From NCBI RefSeq assembly GCF_026240905.1, contig NZ_JAPEVI010000003.1, forward strand, positions 3,410,001 to 3,474,000: a DNA stretch of 64,000 nt, read 5' to 3'. Positions 53,498 through 62,919 of this stretch are shown piece by piece. The position numbers were made by a program, and so were the translations under genes. Under the pieces are notes generated by a model, which worked only from the letters and a program-made list of their open reading frames with translations, ran no database searches and was not told the DNA's origin. The stretch's first letter is position 1. Every line of letters starts with the position of its first letter. Source of the stretch: Roseibium salinum (lineage in GTDB: Bacteria; Pseudomonadota; Alphaproteobacteria; Rhizobiales; Stappiaceae).

Positions 53498-54157
53498 ATG
53501 ACCCCCAGTCTCGTTATCTTCGACTGTGACGGCGTTCTCGTCGACACGGAACGCCTGGCCAACCGCAGCATGGCCGAGCTCGTCACCGAACTGGGCCATC
53601 CGATGAGCGGGCAGGAATGCCAGCAGCGCTTCATGGGCCGGACGCTGGAAAACGTGCAGGAAATGATCGAGGAGCTGATCGGCCGCAAGCTGCCGGCGGA
53701 CTGGCCGGATGAGGTCCGCAGGCGCGACCTGAAAGCATTCGAGGCCGGTGTCGATGCCATCCACGGCGTCGCAGCCGTGCTGGACGATCTGGACCGGCGC
53801 GGCGTGCCCTATTGCGTCGGCTCGTCCGGCAAATACCAGAAGATGCGCACGACGCTCGGAAGTTGCGGACTGTTGCCGCGCCTGGAAGGCCGGCTGTTTT
53901 CCGCGCAGGATTGCCAGCAAGGCAAACCCGCGCCGGATGTCTTCCTGCTTGCGGCCCGCACGATGGGCCACAGCCCGCAGGACTGCGTGGTCATCGAGGA
54001 CAGCGTTCCCGGCGTGATGGCCGCGCGGGCTGCCGGCATGCGCGCCTTCGCCTTCGTCGAAGATCCGTCCTGCGACCGGGACGCCATGATCTCGGCAGGA
54101 GCGATCCTGTTTGAGTCAATGGCGGAACTGCCGGACTTGCTGTTTTCCAATAGATGA
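53498..54157 (+). CDS. HAD-superfamily phosphatase (beta-phosphoglucomutase/phosphoglycolate phosphatase-like)
   Basis: 219 residues of HAD subfamily IA: motif I IFDCDGVLVDTE (catalytic Asp near residue 8), motif II VGSSG near 107, Lys in GKPAPDVFLLAA near 148, and motif III VIEDSVPGVMAARAAGM near 168. It hydrolyses a sugar or small-molecule phosphate; by sequence it is close to the YcjU/YniC-type generalists. Likely in the same unit as dut. Confidence 0.92.
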   Translation: MTPSLVIFDCDGVLVDTERLANRSMAELVTELGHPMSGQECQQRFMGRTLENVQEMIEELIGRKLPADWPDEVRRRDLKAFEAGVDAIHGVAAVLDDLDRRGVPYCVGSSGKYQKMRTTLGSCGLLPRLEGRLFSAQDCQQGKPAPDVFLLAARTMGHSPQDCVVIEDSVPGVMAARAAGMRAFAFVEDPSCDRDAMISAGAILFESMAELPDLLFSNR

Positions 54158-54295
54158 GGTTTTGCGGGAAAACGGTTTTACCGGCAGACGCGCAAAGGCG
54201 CTGAAAGCCCCTTAAAACTTGCAGGCAGCCGTACTATCCTACGACACGATTTCAAATGCCGGCGACAAACGATCCGGACAACTCGGGAGACAGTG

Positions 54296-55255
54296 ATGAC
54301 CATCAAGACCAGCGGCCGCGGGAAGATCTATTCCTCCATCACGCAGACCATCGGCGACACGCCAATCGTCCGGCTGGATCGTCTCGCCGAAGCGCATGGC
54401 GTGAAAGGCAACCTGCTCGCCAAGCTCGAGTTCTTCAACCCGATCGCCAGCGTCAAGGACAGGATCGGCGTCGCCATGATCGAGGCGATGGAACAGGACG
54501 GCAGGATCGAGGCGGGCAAGACCACGCTTGTCGAGCCGACTTCGGGGAATACCGGCATCGCGCTTGCCTTCGTTGCCGCCGCCAAGGGCTACCGGCTCAT
54601 TCTGGTGATGCCGGAGACCATGTCGGTCGAGCGGCGCAAGATGTTCAAGATCCTGGGTGCGGAGCTGGAGCTCACCGAAGGCGCGAAAGGCATGAAGGGT
54701 GCGATCGCCCGCGCCGAGGAACTGCTGAAGGAAATCGACGGTTCCGTCATGCCGCAACAGTTCGAAAACCCGGCCAACCCGGAAATCCATCGCAACACGA
54801 CGGCGGAGGAAATCTGGAACGACACGGACGGCAAGGTCGATGTCTTCGTCTCCGGCATTGGCACCGGCGGAACGATTACCGGCGTCTCCCAGGTGCTGAA
54901 GCCGCGCAATCCCAATCTGCTCGTCGTGGCCGTGGAGCCAACCGACAGCCCGGTACTTTCCGGCGGTCAGCCCGGCCCGCACAAGATCCAGGGCATCGGC
55001 GCGGGATTCGTGCCGGGCATTCTGGATACGTCCTCCTATGACGAAGTGCAGTCGGTCAGCAACGACGATGCCTTTGCCATGGCCCGCGAAGTCGCGCGGA
55101 CCGAAGGCGTTCCGGTCGGCATATCCTCCGGTGCGGCGCTCACCGCCGCGATCCGTGTCGGCCAGCGCGACGGGATGGAAGGCAAGAATATCGTCGTGAT
55201 CATCCCGTCCTTCGCGGAACGCTATCTGTCGACCGCGCTCTTCGAGGGCCTGTAA
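54296..55255 (+). CDS. cysK: Cysteine synthase A
   Basis: 319 residues. PLP-dependent O-acetylserine sulfhydrylase: PLP Lys in [13 protein letters not shown] (near 49), [12 protein letters not shown] (near 80), the phosphate-binding [13 protein letters not shown] near 185, [11 protein letters not shown] near 225 and the C-terminal [10 protein letters not shown]. It forms cysteine from O-acetylserine and sulfide in the cytosol. GGGAGA is upstream of the ATG at 54296. The DUF2199 gene begins five bases after its stop. Confidence 0.97.
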   Translation: MTIKTSGRGKIYSSITQTIGDTPIVRLDRLAEAHGVKGNLLAKLEFFNPIASVKDRIGVAMIEAMEQDGRIEAGKTTLVEPTSGNTGIALAFVAAAKGYRLILVMPETMSVERRKMFKILGAELELTEGAKGMKGAIARAEELLKEIDGSVMPQQFENPANPEIHRNTTAEEIWNDTDGKVDVFVSGIGTGGTITGVSQVLKPRNPNLLVVAVEPTDSPVLSGGQPGPHKIQGIGAGFVPGILDTSSYDEVQSVSNDDAFAMAREVARTEGVPVGISSGAALTAAIRVGQRDGMEGKNIVVIIPSFAERYLSTALFEGL

Positions 55256-55260
55256 TTCCC

Positions 55261-55788
55261 ATGGCCATCGCAATTGACGGCCGCAAGAAAACCTTCGCCT
55301 TCAAATGCTCCTGCTGCGGGGAGATTCACGAGGGCGGGCCGTCATTTGCCTATAGCGAGCCGCCGCACACGTTCGGCATCCCGGAAAACGAGCGCGCTCG
55401 CCGGGTTTGGCTGGACAGCGACCTTTGCGTTCTCGATGAGGAATTCTTCTTCATCCGGGCGATCCTGGAGGTTCCGATCCGGGAAACGGAAGACAGCTTT
55501 CTGTGGGGCGTGTGGGTGTCCCAGAGCAAGGAAAGCTTCGAGCGCTATGTCGACAGCTTTGGCGGCGACCAGACGGGACACCAGTCCTTCGGCTGGCTGG
55601 CCGTAAGCCTGCCCGGCTATGTCAAGCCGGGCGAGCCGCTCGTCAGCCTCCCCACGGCTGTGATCTGGGGCGAGGAGCGGCCGCATATCCGCATTCACGA
55701 CGAACAGGACCACCCTCTCGCCGTGGACCAGCGAGAGGGAATTTCCTGGGACCGGGCGGTTGAACTGGCATTGCTGCTGACCCATTGA
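55261..55788 (+). CDS. DUF2199 protein
   Basis: 175 residues of the DUF2199 family. A CxCC motif (FKCSCCGEIHEGGPSFAYSEP) near the start is the likely metal site, followed by RVWLDSDLCVLDEEFFFIRAILEVPI and the FLWGVWVSQSKESFERYVD stretch. No known function; cytosolic. It starts five bases after cysK, so co-transcription with cysK is likely. Confidence 0.9.
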   Translation: MAIAIDGRKKTFAFKCSCCGEIHEGGPSFAYSEPPHTFGIPENERARRVWLDSDLCVLDEEFFFIRAILEVPIRETEDSFLWGVWVSQSKESFERYVDSFGGDQTGHQSFGWLAVSLPGYVKPGEPLVSLPTAVIWGEERPHIRIHDEQDHPLAVDQREGISWDRAVELALLLTH

Positions 55789-55934
55789 GGCGCAGCGGGA
55801 CCTGAGCGCGAGGCGACGGGATCGTGGCCCCTACGGCCGCGCGTTCACCGCATCCCGTCAGAACCGCCGCGCAGCGAAAGGTCTCTGGTCCTCGGGGAAC
55901 CCGGCGCTGATGCGGACATCTGCCGTCATGGAGG

Positions 55935-56252
55935 TCAGCGGATCTTGACCGCCGTTCCCGTGGCACTGACCATCAGCATGGAGCCGTTCTGGCCGACGGT
56001 TTCGTAATCGAGATCGACCCCGATCACCGCATTGCCGCCAAGCGCCTCGGCGCGGGCGCACATTTCGTCGAGTGCGATCTGGCGGGCCCTGGCAAGTTCC
56101 TCTTCATAGGCGGCCGACCGGCCGCCGACGATGTCCCGGATGCCGGCGAAGATGTCCTTGAACAGGTTGGCGCCGAGGATCGCTTCGCCCGTAACCAGGC
56201 CCTTGTAGTCCAGGTCCTTGCCCTGGATTGTATTCGTTGTCGTGATCAGCAT
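55935..56252 (-). CDS. YbjQ/UPF0145 heavy-metal-binding domain protein
   Basis: 105 residues of the YbjQ family: [52 protein letters not shown] and the C-terminal [14 protein letters not shown]. The family forms pentamers; the metal role is based on weak evidence. ATG at 56252 with AGGGGG. Convergent with the DUF2199 gene. Confidence 0.93.
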   Translation of the reverse strand: MLITTTNTIQGKDLDYKGLVTGEAILGANLFKDIFAGIRDIVGGRSAAYEEELARARQIALDEMCARAEALGGNAVIGVDLDYETVGQNGSMLMVSATGTAVKIR

Positions 56253-56595
56253 GCGGTTCCCCCTCTCAGTTCATGGTGGATCGGTTGATCCAGAAGCACG
56301 ATCAAGGACATGGAAGCATTCGCGGGGGAATGCAAGGAAGATATCGGCGAACGGGACTGCTTGCCTCGGCGGTCTGTTCACTGTCAGGTTGATCAACTGC
56401 CATTCCACAACTAATCTTTCGCCCCTGGGTGCCGACAGTCCCACCGCTGACCCGCAACAGTTTTCGCTTGACCAGGGTACCGACCAGTCGGTATGTTCAG
56501 TTCGTGGTGACGCGGGCAGACGCTCCCGGGGACGGCATCACGCGCGGAGCGTCAATCAGGAAGCAGCCGAAATCCAGTTTCGCAGGAGGACTATA
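56253..56595. other. 343-base gap with a TetR-type operator-promoter
   Basis: No supported gene. The stretch between YbjQ and the VOC gene includes a promoter with a perfect palindrome in its spacer (56468-56497). The rest shows weak coding-like frames that I do not trust. Confidence 0.5.
56468..56497 (+). promoter_or_regulatory. Promoter with TetR-like operator before the VOC gene
   Basis: TTGACC (56468-56473) and TATGTT (56492-56497), 18 bases apart, look like a -35/-10 pair. Between them lies TACCGAC-CA-GTCGGTA (56478-56493), a perfect 7-2-7 palindrome of a style common for TetR-family repressors in proteobacteria. The VOC gene starts about 100 bases later. No TetR gene is in the window. 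Confidence 0.6.
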
Positions 56596-57018
56596 ATGGA
56601 ACCGACAATCTATCTTTTCTTCAAGGGCAATTGCCTTGAGGCAATGTCGCATTACGCAGAAGTGCTCGGCGGCGAGGTCGGACCGATCTTTCGCAACAGC
56701 GATGCGCCGGATGCCGAAAGCCGCATGCCCGGTGGTGACAACCTTGTCATGAACATGAGCATCACGCTGGGTCGGTCAACCGTCATGGGATCCGACGCCC
56801 CGGAGGAGATGTACAGCGTGCCCCAGGGGTTCAGGGTCTCGATCGCGCCTTCTTCGCTCGAAGAGTTTGACCGCGTCCACGCGGCGCTCTCCAGGGATGC
56901 GCAATCCATTCAGATGCCGCCCGGCGAAACCTTCTGGGCGGAACGTTTTGCCATGTTCACCGATCGCTACGGTACACCCTGGATGCTCAACTACGACGGC
57001 AACAAGAGCGTCGCCTGA
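56596..57018 (+). CDS. PhnB-type VOC-family protein
   Basis: 140 residues, glyoxalase/bleomycin-resistance (VOC) fold, PhnB/YjdN type: IYLFFKGNCLEAMSHYAEVLGGEVGPIFR, DNLVMNMSITLG, and the C-terminal ERFAMFTDRYGTPWMLNYDG. Function not fixed; many members are isomerases, metal-dependent dioxygenases or resistance proteins. Start at 56596 with AGGAGG 7 bases upstream; a 60-residue longer frame upstream is not supported. Confidence 0.9.
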   Translation: MEPTIYLFFKGNCLEAMSHYAEVLGGEVGPIFRNSDAPDAESRMPGGDNLVMNMSITLGRSTVMGSDAPEEMYSVPQGFRVSIAPSSLEEFDRVHAALSRDAQSIQMPPGETFWAERFAMFTDRYGTPWMLNYDGNKSVA

Positions 57019-57453
57019 GCGGCTATCCCGGTAAGGACTGCTTCGCGGACGGGGTATGGAGACCCTTTCCCGCAGAGAGGACGTATTGTGCGCCCAACGC
57101 AGGCAGGCCCGTCCCGGGCCTGCCTGTCCGGCCGGCCGAACCGAAATCGTTCCCCAAGACGCCGCGCAAGCTGTCGTGGCGATAAACGCGGCAGTTCGCG
57201 CTTCGGCTCGCCATCTGCTCGAGCTTCGCTAGAGACTCTTCATCTTCAAGTTGAAATTCGCGTTTTTCGCGCTCGATGCCAGATTCTTCTTTCATCTCCC
57301 CTACAGTCACTTTTGAAACCATGCTATTATTTCTGATGCCCAAAGCTGGGCAGACCAAAATCTAGCATTCGACATTTTGTTTTATCTTGCGCGCCGGTAT
57401 CCCGGCGCGTGCATCAACGCTGTAAGCTGCGTTTTACAAGACGGGAGGATGCC
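57019..57453. other. 435-base gap with an AT-rich patch and a hairpin
   Basis: No supported gene. On the minus strand 57023-57322 is an open frame of 99 codons (MVSKVTVGEMKEES onward, acidic then Gly/Arg/Pro-rich at the end). It has no ribosome-binding site and passes through the 57100-57126 hairpin, so I do not call it. The part 57190-57380 is markedly AT-richer than its surroundings. Confidence 0.4.
57100..57126 (+). terminator. Strong stem-loop after the VOC gene
   Basis: CAGGCAGGCCCG (57100-57111) pairs perfectly with CGGGCCTGCCTG (57115-57126) over a 3-base loop. No U-run follows, so it may end transcription only weakly or protect the mRNA end. Confidence 0.4.
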
Positions 57454-58218
57454 ATGAAGGACTGGAGCATACAGGCTCGAGAACTCGCGAACTGCAATTG
57501 CAATTTCGGCTGTCCGTGCCAATTCGGCGTTCTGCCGACAACCGGCAACTGCGAAGCGGTGGTCGTCTACGATATTGAAAAAGGCCACTATGGCGACACC
57601 AGGCTCGACGGACTGAGGGCGGCGGGCATCTACAAATGGCCCGGCGCCATCCATGAAGGCAACGGTGAATGCCAGTTGATCATCGACGAGCGTGCCGATG
57701 CCGATCAGAGGGAAGCCCTGGAAGCCATCATGTCCGGAAAGGACACGGAGGAAATGGCCACCATGTGGTTTGTCTACTCCGCCATGGCCCCCAACAAACA
57801 TCCGACGCTCACCGCTCCGATCGAGCTGGACTGGGACCAGGACGAGCGGTCCGGGCATGCGAAGGTCGGCAACGCTTTCTCCGTCAAGGTTGGCCCGATC
57901 CCCAACATCGTCACCGGAGCGCCTCACCGGGTGTCCATACAACTGCCCCACGGCTTCGAGTTCCGCCATGCGGAGATGGCTTCGGGCTCGGCCCGCACCG
58001 GGGACAGCGCAATCTCGCTCGAATTCAATTCCAGCCACGCCCATCTGGCCAATCTGCACCTGACCGGCCAGGGGTCGCCGCCGCCTGAGCGCGGCCGCTT
58101 GAAGGGACGACGGCGCCGGGCCCGCACTGTAAGGTCCGGCCGTCATCGGAGAGCCTGCAGCCTGATCGGACTTGCAGCGGACTGTGGCGTGCGTCGCCGA
58201 ACCGCCCCCTCTCCTTGA
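57454..58218 (+). CDS. DUF1326 protein with a probable frameshifted tail
   Basis: 254 residues as read. The DUF1326 domain begins with the cysteine cluster CNCNFGCPCQF (residues 14-24) and includes GPIPNIVTGAPHRVSIQLPHGFEFRHAEMASG. The expected family end is HLHLTGQGV..., which here is reached at LHLTGQG and then becomes SPPPERGRLKGRRRR, an Arg-rich tail. Adding one G to the GGGG run at 58071-58074 gives GQGVAAA and a stop at 58086-58088, the natural length. Metal- or thiol-binding role is suggested by the Cys cluster; function unknown. ATG at 57454 with GGGAGG. Confidence 0.85.
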   Translation: MKDWSIQARELANCNCNFGCPCQFGVLPTTGNCEAVVVYDIEKGHYGDTRLDGLRAAGIYKWPGAIHEGNGECQLIIDERADADQREALEAIMSGKDTEEMATMWFVYSAMAPNKHPTLTAPIELDWDQDERSGHAKVGNAFSVKVGPIPNIVTGAPHRVSIQLPHGFEFRHAEMASGSARTGDSAISLEFNSSHAHLANLHLTGQGSPPPERGRLKGRRRRARTVRSGRHRRACSLIGLAADCGVRRRTAPSP

Positions 58219-58469
58219 GGAACCTCCATAAAGCCCTCCGGAACCAATCCTCATTTTCTTGCACTTTTACTGGGTAGAGATTATACACACTACCCGGAAA
58301 AAATGTATTTTTTGCACACATCTCAAATAAATACCGAAAATTGAGTTGCCGAATACTCTCAGTGCACGCTGACGTAATCGTCGTTTTATGCGTTGTTTAC
58401 CAATTTACTTCACGCTTGGTTGCAGACGGTGATTCACGAACCAAGAAAGCCGTACCAAGGAACGATAAC

Positions 58470-60629
58470 ATGCAAGAATTACGTAGAGTTCCAGTGCACC
58501 GAATGAAACTCCGGATCGCCCACAAGCTCGTGGCGATGCTCCTGGTGTTCAGCTTGGCCCCAGCTGCCACCGTCTTCCTCTTCTACAAACTCGAAGAGGG
58601 GGAATTCCGCAGTGCCTTCAGGGATCCGGTTGAACAGCTTGCCGTTTCAATCGGTGACGTGATCGACCGCAACCTGTTCGAGCGCTATGGCGACGTTCAG
58701 GCCTTTGCCCTTAATACCTCCGTCAAGGACACGGCAAACTGGGGCAGCAGCGCGGCCGACAATCCGCTGATCCGTTCGATGAACGGTTATACGACCGGCT
58801 ACGGCATATACCGATTGATGCTTGTGTTCGACCTCGATGGCAACATCGTCGCCGCCAATACCGTCACCGCTGACGGCAAGCCGCTCGACACCGCCTCGCT
58901 ACTCGGCAGGAATTTCGCTGCGGAAAGCTGGTTCACCAGCGCGCGCGACGGAAAATTCCTCAAGGGCGGCAACGGCCTGACCGGAACAGCCGTCGAGCAG
59001 CCATCCCGAATCGACATCGTGGGAGCCCTCTACAAGGACGATGGCTACGTGATCCCGTTTTCTGCGCCGATCTTCGGAGCGGACGGAAATCCCGTTGGCG
59101 TCTGGGTGAACTTCGCGGATTTCGGTCTGGTGGAGGAGATCGTGCAAAGCTTCTACACCGGGCTCGCCAACGACGGTAAAGCGGGCACGGAGATCACCGT
59201 GCTTGATCCCGACGGCCGGATCATCGTCGATTACGATCCTCTCGGCCAGGGATGGACGGAGTACCACCGCGACCCTGCAGTTATCGGCGAGTTCAACCTG
59301 GCCGACAAGGTGGAAGCCGCGCAAATGGCCGTCTCAGGCGAGACGGGCGGCATGGACTCCATTCATGCGCGCAAGCAAATCGAACAGGCGGCGGGCTATG
59401 CGCATACGGACGGGGCCTACGGCTATCCCGGGCTCGCCTGGTCCGTCCTGGTGCGCATCCCCACCAGCGAAGCCTATGCAATGGTCGACAAGGTCGGCCG
59501 GGTGATGATGATCGTGATCGCCTTTGCCGTGGTAAGCGTTGCCGGTCTCGGCATGCTGGTCGGAAAGATGGCGGCGAAACCCATCCAGAAGATGACGGCG
59601 GCAATGACCGAGCTTGCCGAAGGCAACCAAGAGGTCCTGGACGCGATCGAGATCCCCTCGCCTGATCGAAGCGACGAGCTTGGAGAGATGGCCGGCGCGG
59701 TGCAGGTGTTCAAGGACAATGCCATCGAGCGCTTCCGCCTGAGAACGGAAAGGGAAGCGGAACTGCAGGCGCAGGTCGTGCGCCAGAAGCGGATCGAGGA
59801 GTTGATCACATCCTTCCGCGGTGCCGTCAGGGAGGTGCTGGAAGTGGTCGCGTCGAACACCGGCCAGATGAAGGCGACTGCGGAATCGCTGCTGGATCTT
59901 GCAAACGAAACCTCTTCCCAGGCAAACAACGTGTCTGCGGCTTCCGAACAGGCCTCCGCCAATGTCCAATCCGTTGCCAGCGCCTCGGAGGAGATGAATT
60001 CCTCGATCAACGAAATCGCCCGGCAGATCAGCCAGACCAAGGAGACCGTGGAAAGGGCGAACAGCGCCACCAGCGAGACCAATGTGAAGATCGGCGGCCT
60101 CGCCGAGTCGGCGGTGAAGATCGGCGAAGTGATCTCGCTCATCCAGGATATCGCCGAACAGACCAACCTGCTCGCGCTCAACGCCACCATCGAGGCGGCC
60201 CGGGCCGGGGAAGCCGGGAAGGGCTTTGCGGTTGTCGCGGCCGAAGTCAAGGAACTGGCCACGCAGACCTCCAAGGCCACTGACAGCATTTCCGCGCAGA
60301 TCGCCGGCATACAGGCGGAAACGGAAAGCGCCGTGCAGGCGATCGGCATCATTACCGGGACCATGCAGGAAATCCTGGGCGCCACGGAAGCGATCGCCGC
60401 ATCCGTCGAAGAACAGAGCGCGGCGACGTCGGAAATTTCGGAAAACGTTCAGCAAGCGGCCACGGGCGCCAGCGAAGTGTCGGCCAACATTACCGGCGTC
60501 AGCAGCTCCGCGGTCGAAAGCCAGAACTCCGCAGAGCAGATGCTCGTTGCCACGCGGGATGTTGCGGCGACTGCCGAACGGATGCGCCAGGTTGTCGATG
60601 AATTCCTGAACGAAGTCACCGCCGCCTGA
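58470..60629 (+). CDS. Methyl-accepting chemotaxis protein with Cache sensor
   Basis: 719 residues: transmembrane helix near 20-43, periplasmic double-Cache domain (about 50-350, with [22 protein letters not shown] and [20 protein letters not shown]), second helix near 355-380, HAMP ([20 protein letters not shown]), then the signalling domain with the hairpin tip [38 protein letters not shown]. It senses a small extracellular ligand and controls CheA. The ATG at 58470 (AAGGA upstream) is chosen over an earlier in-frame start at 58341. The preceding 250 bases are AT-rich and hold the promoter, with GGGTAG/CTACCC (58272-58295) as a short dyad. Confidence 0.95.
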   Translation: MQELRRVPVHRMKLRIAHKLVAMLLVFSLAPAATVFLFYKLEEGEFRSAFRDPVEQLAVSIGDVIDRNLFERYGDVQAFALNTSVKDTANWGSSAADNPLIRSMNGYTTGYGIYRLMLVFDLDGNIVAANTVTADGKPLDTASLLGRNFAAESWFTSARDGKFLKGGNGLTGTAVEQPSRIDIVGALYKDDGYVIPFSAPIFGADGNPVGVWVNFADFGLVEEIVQSFYTGLANDGKAGTEITVLDPDGRIIVDYDPLGQGWTEYHRDPAVIGEFNLADKVEAAQMAVSGETGGMDSIHARKQIEQAAGYAHTDGAYGYPGLAWSVLVRIPTSEAYAMVDKVGRVMMIVIAFAVVSVAGLGMLVGKMAAKPIQKMTAAMTELAEGNQEVLDAIEIPSPDRSDELGEMAGAVQVFKDNAIERFRLRTEREAELQAQVVRQKRIEELITSFRGAVREVLEVVASNTGQMKATAESLLDLANETSSQANNVSAASEQASANVQSVASASEEMNSSINEIARQISQTKETVERANSATSETNVKIGGLAESAVKIGEVISLIQDIAEQTNLLALNATIEAARAGEAGKGFAVVAAEVKELATQTSKATDSISAQIAGIQAETESAVQAIGIITGTMQEILGATEAIAASVEEQSAATSEISENVQQAATGASEVSANITGVSSSAVESQNSAEQMLVATRDVAATAERMRQVVDEFLNEVTAA

Positions 60630-60637
60630 TCCTGACC

Positions 60638-60671
60638 AACCGTCGTCCGCCTCGCCCGGCCGACGACGGTT
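60638..60671 (+). terminator. Stem-loop terminator after the chemoreceptor gene
   Basis: AACCGTCGTC (60638-60647) pairs perfectly with GACGACGGTT (60662-60671) over a 14-base loop, then CGTTT. A second perfect stem, CACGCCCGGCG (60693-60703) with CGCCGGGCGTG (60709-60719), follows; both may end the convergent transcripts. Confidence 0.55.
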
Positions 60672-60689
60672 CGTTTCACCCGCACCTTT

Positions 60690-60866
60690 TCACACGCCCG
60701 GCGTCCCGCGCCGGGCGTGCATACTGACAGTCGTGCGGTGGCCAGTGTCATCGTCCACGAGTTGGAAATCCTCGGCAGCCGCGGCATACAGGTCCACCGC
60801 TACGGCGCGATAGGGCGATGCAATTCCCACAACGACTGGTCGAACGCCAGCATACCAAAAGATCAT
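60690..60866 (-). CDS. Small open frame overlapping the comM stop
   Basis: 58 codons starting at ATG 60866, which overlaps the comM stop (ATGA) with GGCAGG upstream, so it could be translated by coupling. The peptide (MIFWYAGVRPVVVGIAS, then YRAVAVDLYAAAAEDFQLVDDD) looks protein-like in its first 40 residues but matches nothing I recognise, and the end runs through the 60693-60719 hairpin. Low confidence. Confidence 0.3.
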   Translation of the reverse strand: MIFWYAGVRPVVVGIASPYRAVAVDLYAAAAEDFQLVDDDTGHRTTVSMHARRGTPGV

Positions 60867-62389
60867 GCCGCCTGCCGGGACATGTCCTGGCCGCGGTAGC
60901 TGAGGGCTTCCGCCAGATGGATGCGGCTGACCATGTCCTGGCCGTCGAGATCGGCCAGGGTGCGCGCCAGTTTCATGACCCGGTGGTAACCGCGCGCGCT
61001 CAGTTGCAGCGTTTCGGCCGCGTTGCGCAGGAAGTCCAGTCCCTTGGCGTCCGGCCTGGTCATGGTCTCGACGATGGAAGCCGGGGCCTGGGCGTTGGTG
61101 CGGCAGGTGAGGCCAAGCTCGAGGAAACGCTGTTGCTGGATCTTTCTTGCTTCCAGGACCCGGCCCGCCACGGCGGCGGAGGGCTCGGCTGCCGCCGGGC
61201 CGATCAGGTCCGCGGCGGTGACCGCGGGAACGTCGATCCTGACATCGATCCGGTCGAGGAACGGTCCCGAAACGCGGGATTGATAGTCGCTCACGCAGCG
61301 CTCGCCCCGGCGGCACTGGTGGCCGGGCTCGCCCGCATGGCCGCAGCGGCACGGGTTCATGGCCGCCACCAGCTGGATGCGGGCGGGATAGGTGACCCGG
61401 TGGTTGGCGCGGGCGATCACGGCCTCGCCCGATTCCAGCGGCTGGCGCAGGCTGTCGAGCACCTGCGGGTTGAATTCCGGCAATTCGTCCAGGAAGAGCA
61501 CGCCGTTATGGGCAAGCGAGACCTCGCCCGGCCTGGCGCGGATGCCGCCGCCGACAAGCGCCGCCATGGAGGCGGAGTGGTGCGGCGCGCGAAAGGGGCG
61601 GCGGTCGGTGAGCTTGCCTTCGGCCAGTTCCCCCGCAAGGGACGCGATCATGGAGACTTCCAGAAGCTCGCGCGGGGTGAGCGGCGGCAGGATCGACGGC
61701 AACCGGCTCGCCAACATGGATTTTCCCGATCCGGGAGGACCGGTCATCAGGAGGTTGTGGCCGCCGGCCGCGGCGATTTCCAGCGCCCGTCTCGCGCTTT
61801 CCTGGCCCTTGACCTCGGCAAGGTCCGGCAGGGCGCCCGGGCGCGCCTGAAGTTTGGCGGCCGGACGGGAGAGCACCTGCGTGCCCTTGAAATGATTGGC
61901 AAGCTGGATGAGCGAGCGGGGCGCGAGAATATCCATGTCGGCATCGGCCCAGGCGGCCTCTCCGCCGCTTGCCTCTGGGCAGATCAGGCCCTTGGCGAGG
62001 GCATTGGCGCCCATGGCGGCGGGCAGCACACCGGCGACCGGAGCCAGCGTGCCGTCGAGCCCGAGCTCGCCAAGCACCACATAGCCTTGCAGGAATTCCG
62101 CGGGAATCGCGCCGATTGCCGTCATCACGCCGAGCGCGATCGGCAGATCGTAATGGGAGCCTTCCTTGGGCAGGTCGGCAGGCGCGAGGTTGACGGTGAC
62201 GCGTTTTGCCGGAAGCGCCAGGCCGGAGGCGGAGAGGGCGGCGCGCACGCGCTCCCGGCTTTCCCCGACGGCCTTGTCGGGCAGGCCGACCACGTTGAAG
62301 GCAACGGCGCCCGGTCCGACATGCACCTGCACGTCCACCGGCACGGCCTCAATGCCCTGAAAGGCAACCGTCGTTATCTTGCTGACCAT
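60863..62389 (-). CDS. comM: YifB/ComM-family Mg-chelatase-like AAA+ ATPase
   Basis: 508 residues. N-terminal Lon-type ChlI domain (IEAVPVDVQVHVGPGAVAFNVVGLPDKAVGESRERVRAAL), AAA+ domain with Walker A TGPPGSGKSMLASRLPSILPPL near residue 215, Walker B LFLDELPEF near 298, arginine finger region, and MNPCRCGHAGEP with QCRRGERCVSDYQSRVSGPFLDRIDVRIDV, then a C-terminal Mg-chelatase domain (RGYHRVMKLARTLADLDG). ComM is a helicase promoting branch migration in natural transformation and recombination. Standard length; ATG at 62389. Confidence 0.95.
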   Translation of the reverse strand: MVSKITTVAFQGIEAVPVDVQVHVGPGAVAFNVVGLPDKAVGESRERVRAALSASGLALPAKRVTVNLAPADLPKEGSHYDLPIALGVMTAIGAIPAEFLQGYVVLGELGLDGTLAPVAGVLPAAMGANALAKGLICPEASGGEAAWADADMDILAPRSLIQLANHFKGTQVLSRPAAKLQARPGALPDLAEVKGQESARRALEIAAAGGHNLLMTGPPGSGKSMLASRLPSILPPLTPRELLEVSMIASLAGELAEGKLTDRRPFRAPHHSASMAALVGGGIRARPGEVSLAHNGVLFLDELPEFNPQVLDSLRQPLESGEAVIARANHRVTYPARIQLVAAMNPCRCGHAGEPGHQCRRGERCVSDYQSRVSGPFLDRIDVRIDVPAVTAADLIGPAAAEPSAAVAGRVLEARKIQQQRFLELGLTCRTNAQAPASIVETMTRPDAKGLDFLRNAAETLQLSARGYHRVMKLARTLADLDGQDMVSRIHLAEALSYRGQDMSRQAA

Positions 62390-62566
62390 GCCCCAGCCTC
62401 AACTTTCAGATGAGGATCAACCAACCATATCTCGCCAAGGGATGCAAGAACAAAGGCGGAACGCGCACGCGCTGCAACGCCTTTCAGGTTAGGCAAAGGT
62501 CCCTGGCTTGTCCGGGCTGTTCCGAACCCCGCATGCCGGGGCGCCGCCAGCCGCACGGGCCGATGA

Positions 62567-62794
62567 TCAGGACGCCAGCGTGTGCCAGGTCCGGCCGCCG
62601 GAATAGCCGCGGGCGCGGGAGAGGATCTCGTCCAGGTACTCGGGAACACAGAACCGCTCGCTGGTCATCAGCCGGTTTGCTTCCAGCCATTCCGAAACCA
62701 GCTCGATCATCTTGTCCGGATCTTTTTCGAACATGGCACGGCACAGCTCGACGTCGAGCTGAATGTTGTTTTCTTCTATGTCGGTCAGGATCAT
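62567..62794 (-). CDS. Small protein of unknown function
   Basis: 75 residues from ATG 62794: acidic, predicted helical (ILTDIEENNIQLDVELCRAMFEKDPDKMIELVSEWLEANRLM), with a short basic end. No family recognised, no signal or membrane segment. An in-frame ATG at 62848 would extend it by 18 residues. It lies 177 bases upstream of comM on the same strand. Confidence 0.55.
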   Translation of the reverse strand: MILTDIEENNIQLDVELCRAMFEKDPDKMIELVSEWLEANRLMTSERFCVPEYLDEILSRARGYSGGRTWHTLAS

Positions 62795-62919
62795 GGTTCC
62801 GGTCGTTTTTGTAATATCAATCAATGCGTGCTTGAAGGATGCTCGCAATTTCCGGGACTTGCCACAAAATATCGGTTATGCGCCGTCGAGCGTTCATAAT
62901 GGACTGTTATGGACGTCCC

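Noticed and set aside
58341..58469. 43-codon N-terminal extension of the chemoreceptor
   Set aside because: It lies in the AT-rich promoter region; ATG 58470 has AAGGA and starts a normal chemoreceptor N-terminus.
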